Shown here: positions 1-8,674 of the stretch, one piece after another
Position numbering within the stretch: the stretch's first letter is position 1
How the letters are laid out: each line of letters begins with the position of its first letter
Assembly: GCA_009731375.1 (NCBI GenBank)
Contig: BJOX01000087.1
Location: 564,735-591,229 of the forward strand
DNA length: 26,495 nucleotides
Reading direction: 5' to 3'
From: Paulinella micropora
Lineage: Eukaryota; Cercozoa; Imbricatea; Euglyphida
Program-made: the position numbers and the translations under genes
The notes under the pieces: generated by a model
Told to the model about the DNA's origin: nothing
The model's database searches: none
Seen by the model: only the letters and a program-made list of their open reading frames with translations

Positions 1-379
1 TTAGGGTGGGGTTTCGAGGCAGCTCTAGCAACCGCGCTTGGTGTATGCACTTGCACATTCGGTGACGTCTTGCAAGAGGTTGCTGGGACTGCGGAATAAC
101 CTCGGCTTAGTGCAGTCTTTGCCCTCAGGAGCTCCATCGGTGGCCCCGATCATCAGGCGAGAGACTGACACGGGGGGGTGGAGGACCTCGAACAAGGGTA
201 TTGGAGGCTTATGTCCGTTGAGGATATGCCATTAGCTGCATCAGTACGCCTCAGATATAGTATTATTATTATTATTATTATCTGTTCTTCGATTTGTTGT
301 TTTACCAAAAAACATCTGGAGGGGTGCACAAGATGGCACTCCATGGGAAGAGGAGGTGGTTGGGCCTCTCCCCACGAAG
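1..379. other. No supported gene in left edge
   Basis: The open frames here are short, overlap on both strands and match no family I recognise. A short (ATT)n run lies at about 259-281. Just downstream, at 380-402, is a small hairpin with 8-bp perfect arms (GTGACCGC / GCGGTCAC) around a 7-base loop. I see nothing else to annotate. Confidence 0.5.
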
Positions 380-426
380 GTGACCGCTTGGAGGGCGGTC
401 ACCGGGATATGCGCAACTCTCAACTG

Positions 427-569
427 GGCATTTACTCGGTAGGGGTTCGGCCAGGCAGGTTGTGGGGTTGTCTGTTGGATTGTTGGTTGGCTCGTTTTTC
501 TTGGCTGTTGGTTTGGGTCTGGTTTCCTGGTTAGCCCATTTTCGCCGAATTTCCTGCCGAGTAAATGCC
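427..569. repeat. Foldback / MITE-like inverted repeat A
   Basis: The arm GGCATTTACTCGGTAGG at 427-443 returns as its reverse complement at 553-569 with one mismatch. The pairing continues inward through TTCGGC (about 446-451 and 544-549). The roughly 90-bp interior is TTGG-rich and has no coding potential. Two arms of about 25 bp around a short non-coding core fit a MITE-like or foldback element. I could not identify a target-site duplication, so the ends are approximate. Confidence 0.5.
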
Positions 570-615
570 TGGGGGCTTCCAGTTCCGGTTTGGTGATCTT
601 GTTGAGGTGAGCATT

Positions 616-755
616 CGGAGGAAACAGTACCGAGATGGGTTGAAGATAGGATTCACATTGAGCCGAGATGGGGCTGAGTTGACCTGTTCCAACTCGGCTC
701 CATTTCGGCTTCATGTTAATCCTATCTTCATCCTATCTGGGTTTTGTCTCCTCCC
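616..755. repeat. Long hairpin inverted repeat B
   Basis: This is a 140-bp imperfect palindrome. The left arm (616 to about 681) contains GATGGGTTGAAGATAGGATT and GAGCCGAGATGG. The right arm (about 690-755) is its reverse complement with scattered mismatches. The loop is about 8-10 bases near 685. The arms are about 80-85% complementary by eye. It would extrude as a long hairpin and looks like an ageing foldback element. It has no coding capacity. Confidence 0.6.
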
Positions 756-1302
756 TATCTTCGCTTCTTCGGGGTTGCCTAACTGGAACACATGATGAGC
801 GCACGTTGGAGAGGGGCTTCAGTCGGTCCCAATGCCTTGCCAGTGCCTTGCTGCGTTGCCGTGCCTTGCCCCATGCATTCACACCCTCCACCGTTGCATT
901 TCTAACTGAGCAGCTTCGGCTGGGATTACTATACTTGTCTGTAAGACCCTATAGGTACCGCTAGGTTCGCGCCTTCTATACCCACGTGGGGGAAGGAGTT
1001 TCAGCGGCACGCCGTCCGATCTGGCTCCACTCGGGGACACCCGTACCTCATGATGTGTATTGTTAGGAGCAGCTGAAAGTCCATAAGGCATGAGAGTAGA
1101 GGCGTTGGCGATGCGATGGAGAGTGTGTGTAGTGCGTGAGGCAGGTTCTGGCGACGCTGGGGGTGCTGGCGGGCGCCGAAGGGCACGAAGCGACGCGGCA
1201 GCGTCCAGTGACACCGGCGGAAATGCGTGTAGTGTGTGTTGCAGATACCGCCGATGCTATTTGCATGGACGGGCGCTTTCCTCGGCGTAAAGAGGCGCGG
1301 CG

Positions 1303-2466
1303 GTGATGGCCAGCGACATTGGCCGTCTACTACTCTCAATGGATTACAAATACGCGAAGCACGGAGCTACCACTGTGGCCCTTATGGGACAAGGTAGAAT
1401 CGCCGAAGACCTGGACAATCCCCGTGGGAATGCCTCTTCGACGGGCTCTGGCCCGATGTCCCAGGATGGGAGGATGAGGGCTCGCGTATATGACGGAATT
1501 CCTGAACCACGTGGAGAGGCTATCTTAGCTGCGCCTCATCCTTCCTCCCCAAACCTGGCACACGGGTCGGCGCTTCAACATAAGGCGAGCGGCGCTATAT
1601 GGCAGATGGCACCGCCGCCTCGACGGTACCGGCGGGTAGATCGGTACGACAAGGACGGGCGTAATCTGATTGTCTGGGGGCTCTCAGAACGCGCCAATCT
1701 ACAGGAGATCGCCTCCAAAATGAGCGGTCTTGGTCTGGTGGTCCCGGTAATGGAGTGGCAAGGCCAGCGAATGTCTCGTCACCTGGAGCTGGTCTACGAG
1801 GACGATGACAGCAGGCAGACGGCGTTGCAGCAACTCAAACATCTCAAATTCTTCGGCAGAGGGGTCAATGTGGCCCTTGGGCGCAGGTTCAGGGACAGGG
1901 AACGTGTCCGAAGGCTTATTCGCATCCATCTGCGTGGGGAAGCGGCGGTCCGGAAGGAGGAAGCTGCGACGGGATATCGCGTCTTGCCTCTGCATGAAGA
2001 ATGTGTCGATGATGTGCAGGTGGTGTCTTCGGAATTGGCTGCCGATGCACCTAAGTGTGTGTCTGAGTGTGCTGATGTGCATGTGGTGCCTCTGCATTCG
2101 GCGGCCAGTGCAGTGGGCGACCAACCTGCGCAAGCACCTGCAGAGGGGGGCAGCACGAGGGCGGAAGCCAAGCGCGGCCGTCGGGTCCGGAAACGAGCCA
2201 AGAAGCACCGCTCCAAGCAGTTCGATACCGGGCTGGATCGACAGGGGCGGGCTGGATGGGAGCAGGGTCGGCGGGGGCAGGGTCGGGCTGGACGGGGATG
2301 GGCTGGACGGGGGCAGGGTCGACGATTTTCGCTACTGCAAAAGCCTCCGCTAAATCGTCCATCACACTTCTGCTCACGAGAACGCGAGGATTTTTGGCGG
2401 TTGATTTTGGTGTCGGTTTTTTCTGGACCAGATAAGGTGCGGACGGTTTACTTCAATAATTTGTAA
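1303..2466 (+). CDS. ORF with weak likeness to LINE ORF1-type nucleic-acid-binding protein
   Basis: This is a 387-residue open frame with no certain family. Residues about 118-205 run NLIVWGLSER..., an acidic patch, LKFFGRGVNVALG, then RRFRDRERVRRLIRIHLR. That pattern (NLI-hydrophobic-GL, then a basic helix after a short strand) recalls the RRM/C-terminal region of ORF1 proteins from non-LTR retrotransposons. This is an inference from pattern only. The C-terminus is very basic (about residues 288-340), and its RG-rich part is encoded by a G-rich minisatellite at about 2235-2325. No reverse transcriptase or endonuclease ORF follows, so it would be an orphan fragment. It could also be a chance ORF in GC-rich DNA. 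The first two codons are both Met, and the true start is unknown. Confidence 0.3.
   Translation: MMASDIGRLLLSMDYKYAKHGATTVALMGQGRIAEDLDNPRGNASSTGSGPMSQDGRMRARVYDGIPEPRGEAILAAPHPSSPNLAHGSALQHKASGAIWQMAPPPRRYRRVDRYDKDGRNLIVWGLSERANLQEIASKMSGLGLVVPVMEWQGQRMSRHLELVYEDDDSRQTALQQLKHLKFFGRGVNVALGRRFRDRERVRRLIRIHLRGEAAVRKEEAATGYRVLPLHEECVDDVQVVSSELAADAPKCVSECADVHVVPLHSAASAVGDQPAQAPAEGGSTRAEAKRGRRVRKRAKKHRSKQFDTGLDRQGRAGWEQGRRGQGRAGRGWAGRGQGRRFSLLQKPPLNRPSHFCSREREDFWRLILVSVFSGPDKVRTVYFNNL
2235..2325. repeat. G-rich minisatellite
   Basis: Degenerate tandem units combine GGGCTGGA(C/T)GGG with GGGGGCAGGGTCG. They encode the Arg-Gly-rich tail of the overlapping plus-strand ORF and a Pro-rich string on the opposite strand. 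The multiple G-runs make a G-quadruplex possible. Confidence 0.6.
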
Positions 2467-2505
2467 CGAAAAAGCCGATAAAAATAATTATGATAGGCAA
2501 TAGAA

Positions 2506-3117
2506 TTGAACAGTCGCTACTTTTTTAGACGAATATACGAAAATCATCTTTTTGTCTTTTCGTCTTTTGGTCTTTTTTTCTTTTCGTCTTTTGGTCTTTT
2601 TTTTTGTGCGTGCGGGACCTCACTCGTGAGCAAAAAAACCCCTCATACGTCTTTTAATCTGATACCAAACAATGTTAAAGGAAAAGAAGAATGGATTGAA
2701 CAGTTCGAAGACGGATATTCGATGAAGAGACTGAAGGAAATGAAGATAAAAGCGAGGAAAGAGATTGAGAAAGATGAAGACCTAATTGAAGAAATGAAGA
2801 CCGCATTGGAAAAGAAGAAAGAACGACTTAGTGCGATTGATGTCATTTTGACGAAGAAGAAGAAGGAGCAAGACGAGATTGAAGAAGATGTGATGAAAGA
2901 CAGAAGAAGAAAGAAAAGATTGAGAAAGATTGAAGAAGAAAGAAAATTGATGAAACTGTGGAAGAAACAAAACAGAGAATTAGTTGAAGGATATGATATC
3001 GAAGAGATAGAATCCCTTGTTGAAGAAGGGTCTACCTTTACACAAGCTTGTTTGGCTATCAAACAAAAAAATAACATAAACGAGGGTAGCCCGAATATGA
3101 ATAGGGCATTACGGTGA
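2506..3117 (+). CDS. Hypothetical charged coiled-coil protein
   Basis: This is a 203-residue frame that I do not recognise. Residues about 17-35 are Phe/Ser-rich and hydrophobic, but a short T-rich tandem repeat (2554-2606) encodes them, so they need not be a real membrane segment. From about residue 60 the protein is extremely Lys/Glu-rich with long uninterrupted heptad-like helices (EEMKTALEKKKERL and KKKKEQDEIEED are typical), ending near residue 165. The C-terminal 35 residues are less charged. Base composition shifts from GC-rich to A-rich at about 2460, so this ORF is compositionally unlike the ORF before it. The internal Met at about residue 73 is a plausible later start. A purine-rich low-complexity tract could give the same pattern by chance. 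Confidence 0.35.
   Translation: MNSRYFFRRIYENHLFVFSSFGLFFFSSFGLFFCACGTSLVSKKTPHTSFNLIPNNVKGKEEWIEQFEDGYSMKRLKEMKIKARKEIEKDEDLIEEMKTALEKKKERLSAIDVILTKKKKEQDEIEEDVMKDRRRKKRLRKIEEERKLMKLWKKQNRELVEGYDIEEIESLVEEGSTFTQACLAIKQKNNINEGSPNMNRALR
2554..2606. repeat. T-rich tandem duplication
   Basis: Two copies of a unit of about 26 bp (TTTTCGTCTTTTGGTCTTTT plus extra T) lie head to tail. They encode the duplicated FSSFGLFF stretch of the overlapping ORF. Confidence 0.7.
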
Positions 3118-3137
3118 GGTCAGTTAATTGATTTTTT

Positions 3138-3209
3138 ATGCCTCCTCAGAGTGAAAAGTTTAATATGCCTCCTCGTGAGTGAAAAGTTTAATATGCCTCC
3201 TCGTGAGCG
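3138..3209. repeat. Three-copy 27-28 bp tandem repeat
   Basis: The unit ATGCCTCCTC followed by (A/GT)GAGTGAAAAGTTTAAT occurs twice in full. A third copy is partial, diverging after CTCGTGAGCG. No gene overlaps it. Confidence 0.75.
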
Positions 3210-3440
3210 ATAGTTGAAAAATTATAAAGTCGTGGGAGACTTTAAAAACCCTACCTCATACAGTATGTGTGATGGTAGGTTTGTTTTCTTCGCGATGGAG
3301 GTGGGTGATGGCTACTGCTAAGGTTCTCTCTTCCTTTTTTTCGCTTCCTTTTCGATTTATTTCCTTCGTCAATATGTTTTCTCTTCGATTTATCTTTGAT
3401 TTATATTCGTTATTGAATTTGATGATTTTGGACTTAAACG

Positions 3441-3491
3441 ACACTTTTTCTAGTGGGCATTTTTCTTGAAAAATGACCCTAGAAAAAGTGT
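3441..3491. repeat. 51-bp near-perfect palindrome
   Basis: The outer arms ACACTTTTTCTAG (3441-3453) and CTAGAAAAAGTGT (3479-3491) are perfect 13-bp reverse complements. Inside them GGGCATTTTT pairs with AAAAATGACC with one mismatch and a one-base offset, leaving a loop of about 4 bases. Transcribed or extruded, it would form a stable stem of about 23 bp. It is not followed by a T-run typical of a terminator. It may be a relic of paired transposon ends. Confidence 0.75.
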
Positions 3492-4369
3492 AATTATCTT
3501 CTGAGGTAATGGAAGTTCGTTTATTCTATGACTTTTTGTATTCGACTCTGACTGATAGACTTCAAAGTTGATGAGTCAAATTCAGAGAGGAATGAAATTC
3601 AAGGCTGAGCGGCTTGTGACAGAGGAAACCATAAGAAATAGATGAACTCTTGGATATCAAGTACACTGGCCAATAATATTATCTTGCTTGGTTTCATTAA
3701 AGCTTACATATGTAGTTAGCTGCCCATCAAAAAGCTAATCATAGTAAGTGACCGTTTATTTTTCATTTTATTTCCGATTGAAAGTACTATTTAATTTATT
3801 TAAGTGATTATTTTGAATTCTACATAAAAGAAAATAAATTTAGGTATGTTGGTTCCTGCGTAGTAAACATTCTTGCATCTAACCAGTAAGTTTCAAGTTT
3901 ACCTAGTCCCTCCAGCCTGAATTTTGTGAGCGTGAAGTTTCACGATTGCCTAGGAAATTCTACGGTTTTTTTTGAAAGTTTGGTTGAGCTGGGGAAATAT
4001 ATTAATATAACACTAGAAAAATTGTGTCAGAGAATCCTATACACATAACTAGTTTCTGAATCAGTGTAAGGAACACATAATGAAGAACGTAAGAATTCAG
4101 TTCACTGAGTTTCAAAGAACATATCATCTTAATATGTATATAGTTTTCATTAAAATAGCATTCATATGTTTGTATTGTATATGCGGCCGGGCTGAGCAAT
4201 GATCAACTTTCAACTTGAAGTGAAAACACGGTCGCAATGAATCGAGTCAGTCACAAGTTGAAGCAAAAATGAAAAAATCGTCATAGACTCTGAGTTATAT
4301 TAATATAATATTATTCATGAAATGTTGCTGGAAAGTAGTTAACTTATTTAACTCCCTATGTTCCGTGAG
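3492..4369. other. AT-rich spacer, no gene seen
   Basis: This stretch is AT-rich with frequent stops in all frames and no domain-like peptide. It abuts the left LTR at 4370. Confidence 0.6.
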
Positions 4370-4616
4370 TGTTACAATCCCCGAAGATAGCTCAATAAAA
4401 AGTCGGTAATACAACCAGACACAAATCCCCAAAAGAGAATGATGTCTCGTTATATTAGCTCAGTGAAGCCGAAAAGAAAACGGCAACAGACCAAGGTTAA
4501 AATGGCATTAGGTCAAATCCGGCCAAACGATATTGAAAATAATGGGAAAAAACTAGGTGCACCTGACACCAGAAAAAGGGTACTTTTTACCGGCTATCCG
4601 GGGGGTGATGCCTACA
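4370..4616 (-). repeat. 3' LTR of the Ty3-type element
   Basis: On the plus strand it begins TGTTACAATCCCC and ends GATGCCTACA, so it has the usual TG...CA ends. It aligns without gaps to 14469-14715, with five substitutions (near 4488, 4521, 4551, 4553 and 4580). Similarity stops exactly at both TG and CA, which fixes the boundaries. A plus-strand open frame across it is antisense to the element and recurs in the other LTR only because the LTRs are copies. Confidence 0.95.
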
Positions 4617-4619
4617 GTA

Positions 4620-4634
4620 CCCCTTCCCGTTTTT
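4620..4634 (-). other. Polypurine tract
   Basis: On the element strand the sequence AAAAACGGGAAGGGG lies three bases (TAC) before the 3' LTR. A purine run in this place primes plus-strand DNA synthesis in LTR retrotransposons, and it confirms the minus orientation. Confidence 0.8.
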
Positions 4635-5363
4635 ATGACGGAAATATGCAATATTTTCGTCATATAATTGCTGATTTCTTTTCTGCACAAACGCTACGGG
4701 GTGTCGCAACTAAGTGCATTAACCCACGGATAGACGGTGCAGTGGATATATAAAACGCATACGCCAGACACGAGTCAACTATAAATCTCCAGCCTCGTTT
4801 TTGTAAATAAAAACTCCTCCTTCCACACTTGTTGTCCCCCCCGTAACTTAATTCTGAGGCAGTATGTCAAGAACAAATAGTATTACTATTGCAATAAAAG
4901 CAGCGTTATAATTTTTCTCCTTCTCCAAAAACACTTCCGATCAGTAAATACATTGTCTTTTAATAACATACCCTTGTATTCAATCGGTTACCTTAATATA
5001 GTACTAGGGGGCCAGACCTAATAACTATATCCAAAGCCGGGGTGAGTGAGCCCGACCATGCGATATGCCGACACAAGTAGAGACGGACCGTGCTGGTATG
5101 ACGATATTAAGTATATCCAAAGAAAAAAATTTAATATGTCTACTATGAGAACATTTTTTGAGAACATCACCCTGGATACTTGAAGCAGGGTCGTACCAGG
5201 AACACCATCGCTAAACCCACAAGCGATCCCCTTATACGGTGTCGTATCCATTTGCCGATTGACCCTCGCACTCATATGTTGCGATAAAAATGCCAAGTAA
5301 CAACAATGGTATAAAAACATTTTAATAAGACATGATCTGACATGGGCACTATGAGATTAATCC
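4635..5363 (-). other. 3' internal region of the retrotransposon
   Basis: About 730 bp lie between the sequence gap and the polypurine tract. A minus-strand frame at 5320-5018 (100 codons) has a hydrophobic stretch around residues 57-75 but matches nothing I recognise. Without the gap sequence I cannot say whether it is an extra 3' ORF or untranslated RNA. Confidence 0.5.
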
Positions 5364-6313
5364 NNNNNNNNNNNNNNNNNNNNNNNNNNNNNNNNNNNNN
5401 NNNNNNNNNNNNNNNNNNNNNNNNNNNNNNNNNNNNNNNNNNNNNNNNNNNNNNNNNNNNNNNNNNNNNNNNNNNNNNNNNNNNNNNNNNNNNNNNNNNN
5501 NNNNNNNNNNNNNNNNNNNNNNNNNNNNNNNNNNNNNNNNNNNNNNNNNNNNNNNNNNNNNNNNNNNNNNNNNNNNNNNNNNNNNNNNNNNNNNNNNNNN
5601 NNNNNNNNNNNNNNNNNNNNNNNNNNNNNNNNNNNNNNNNNNNNNNNNNNNNNNNNNNNNNNNNNNNNNNNNNNNNNNNNNNNNNNNNNNNNNNNNNNNN
5701 NNNNNNNNNNNNNNNNNNNNNNNNNNNNNNNNNNNNNNNNNNNNNNNNNNNNNNNNNNNNNNNNNNNNNNNNNNNNNNNNNNNNNNNNNNNNNNNNNNNN
5801 NNNNNNNNNNNNNNNNNNNNNNNNNNNNNNNNNNNNNNNNNNNNNNNNNNNNNNNNNNNNNNNNNNNNNNNNNNNNNNNNNNNNNNNNNNNNNNNNNNNN
5901 NNNNNNNNNNNNNNNNNNNNNNNNNNNNNNNNNNNNNNNNNNNNNNNNNNNNNNNNNNNNNNNNNNNNNNNNNNNNNNNNNNNNNNNNNNNNNNNNNNNN
6001 NNNNNNNNNNNNNNNNNNNNNNNNNNNNNNNNNNNNNNNNNNNNNNNNNNNNNNNNNNNNNNNNNNNNNNNNNNNNNNNNNNNNNNNNNNNNNNNNNNNN
6101 NNNNNNNNNNNNNNNNNNNNNNNNNNNNNNNNNNNNNNNNNNNNNNNNNNNNNNNNNNNNNNNNNNNNNNNNNNNNNNNNNNNNNNNNNNNNNNNNNNNN
6201 NNNNNNNNNNNNNNNNNNNNNNNNNNNNNNNNNNNNNNNNNNNNNNNNNNNNNNNNNNNNNNNNNNNNNNNNNNNNNNNNNNNNNNNNNNNNNNNNNNNN
6301 NNNNNNNNNNNNN
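5364..6313. other. Assembly gap (950 N)
   Basis: This run of N lies inside the retrotransposon and hides the C-terminus of integrase, any chromodomain and the pol stop codon. Open frames on both strands that cross it are artefacts. Confidence 1.
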
Positions 6314-8674
6314 ATTCAGAGGTCCCATCTGTTCCATGATCTGGTATGGTCCTTTCCAGTGGGTAAACAGCTTAGAGCTAACCCCCTTAGGGACTTGAGG
6401 ATGGTAGAAGAGTACAATATCCCCAACCTGGAAACGGACTTGATCTAAGTGCGCTTGTCGCACTCCTTGTGCGTCAGTCTTTCTGCGCTCCGCCTCCCTG
6501 TGCGCCGCAACTATTTGTTCCGCCTCCATCTTCGCTCTTAGTCTCATCCCGAACAACTCATCCTCATCTGCCCAAGTGTCTTTTGGATGCAGAAGTGAGG
6601 TTGGGATATTAGGCTCTCGGCCGTAAACCAATTGATATGGCGAGACTGAGCTCCTGGCTCCTCCTAATGCCGATGAGGGTAGACAGTTCATTGCAAAGGC
6701 AAATGAAGGTGCTGCCTCCACCCAGGCTCTCTGATTCTCCTTCTTCATACAGTACATCTTAAGCGAGGCTTTGAGAGGTCTATGTACCCGCTCGATCTTG
6801 CCATTCGCTCTCGGGTTATAGGCAGTAACATATTGCCATTTCATCCCGTAGTACTTAGATAGTCTGTCGATGACTTCATTATTAAAGTCAGAACCTCGAT
6901 CAGAACATATCTTTCTAGGCACTCCGATCTGCGAGACGATCCTATCGATCAGAGCCTCCGCAGTTGTCTTGCCTGTAGCGTCCTTAACAGGAACAACCCA
7001 GACATAATTGGTGGCTCGATCTATTGCGGTAAGAAGGTATCTGTACCCTTCTGCCGATTCGGGGAAAGGTCCCACATGATCGATGTGTAAAAATTCAAAC
7101 ATCCCGGCGTGTAACGGGAATGTACCGATCAGGCCAAAGTTCGCCTTCAGCGGTGTCTTTGTGGTTTTGCATGGGATGCATGCGTCCACTTCCCTGTCTA
7201 TCTCCTCCTTCATCCCTTTCCACCAAAATCGCCTCGCTATGAACCAATGAGTTCTTTGTCGACCCGGATGTGCCAGTAAGGGGCAGTTATGGGCTGCGAC
7301 ATATATAAAGCGCCTCAACTTCTCTGGTACCCAGAGAGTCCATTTGTCAGGCTGTGATGCAAATTTGCCATGCTGGCCCTTGTACCACAATAGCCCATCT
7401 CTCCACGCCATCTCCTTCATCTGATCTTTGATCTGTGGAGTCTTTTTAAGCTCATTAGGGTTCTTGTATAACGTTATGAGCTCCTTGAACTCCGGATCCG
7501 TCGCCTGTTGCTGCCTCCACGCGGTAGGCGAGGCGATATGAATAGTACCGTCCTCCAACCTTACTCCTACCCTTTCCGGGTCTTCATCAAGCTCGCTTCG
7601 ATTTTCCTGTGGAGGTTCAGTACAGACCTCAGTCGTCTCCTCCTCTTCTTTTATATTCGCCTTCGCGTTCTCGTATGCCTCATAAGACCACTCAGCGTCT
7701 TCGAGAACATGCGCCTCACAGCATATGCCATGCTCCGGGCCTTGAGGACTATATCGTAGACCCGTGCGGTCATAACGAACGCCTCTTGCCATCTGCATCG
7801 CCTCTATGTGGCTCACCTCGTATACCTTGTCCGTGGACAGGTCCATCATCTCCACTGATGATACGAGAGCCGACACCTCCGACTGAAACTCTAGCCTGGA
7901 AAGGCTATCAGCGACTACGTTTCGCTTTCCCGGTAAGTAGACCATCGTGAAATTGAAACATGACAAGAAAGCTTGCCACCGCGCCAAACGGCCGGTTTGT
8001 TCATGATTCATCAACCAAAGAAGGTTGTGATGATCGGTCCTAACCGTGAATAGAGGTCCTCCCCACAAGTATTCTCTGAGCCTCTTGAGAGCCCATACTA
8101 CTGCCAACGCCTCCCTCTGTCGCGTGCAGTAATTTCGCTCCGCCGCACACAGCTTTCTACTAATAAACATGATCGGGCGCAACTTTTTCTCCTCATCTTC
8201 CTGTTGCAGCACCGCGCCAATCGCAAACTTAGATGCATCCGTGTCGACTACGAACGGTTTCGTAAAGTCGGGCATCATAAGTACTAATCCGCCGTCCTTG
8301 GGATCTTTGTAAATGAGATCTTTGAGCGTATTAAACGCCTGCAAAGCCTCCTCATCCCACTTCTCAAAGTCTCCAAAATCAATCATCTTCTCCAGCTTAG
8401 CCCGAGTTGCACCCCAATCGGGTATGAACTGGCTGTAGTACTGTGCCATCGCAAGAAAAGAGTGTAACTCTGTGCGATTCTTTGGCAACTGTCTACTCAT
8501 GATCTCCTCCCTCTTCTCGCGCGATATCGAGACCCTATTATGAGAAATCTCGTAACCCAAATACGTCACACTTGTCCTGGCAAGCTGACATTTCTTTAGG
8601 TTGCATTTCAGGCCAAATGCTCCGATGCGCCTGAAGACATCTGACAAGTGATCGATATGCTCTTTCCATAGAGT
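6314..8674 (-). pseudogene. pol: pol, distal part: end of RT, RNase H, integrase
   Basis: This part is read in the frame that contains 8707, and residue numbers count from that codon. RT thumb and connection follow (TYLGYEIS near residue 48). RNase H has acidic residues D155/D157 (VVDTDAS), E199 (REALAVVWAL), D225 (RTDHHNLLWL) and D267 (VVADSLSRL). The integrase zinc-binding domain has H473, H480, C510 and C513. The integrase core has D543 (HIDHVGP), D603 (CSDRGSDF) and E639 (GKIERVH), giving exact D,D-35-E spacing. The GPY module is at WKGPY (784-788), after which the gap begins. All visible catalytic residues are intact. The segment is joined to the upstream pol part only by a frame change near 8675, so the copy is marked broken. 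Confidence 0.92.

Noticed and set aside
178-714. Overlapping ORFs of 118 and 157 codons on opposite strands near the left edge
   Set aside because: They overlap each other and an inverted repeat, include an (ATT)n run, and show no recognisable domain or splice structure.
4439-4753. Plus-strand ORF repeated at 14538-14723 (begins MMSRYISSVK)
   Set aside because: It lies in the LTRs, antisense to the element. Its recurrence is explained by LTR duplication, and the two copies end differently outside the LTR.
5342-6448. Plus-strand frame of 368 codons
   Set aside because: It is almost entirely N from the 950-base gap, and its readable end is antisense to pol.
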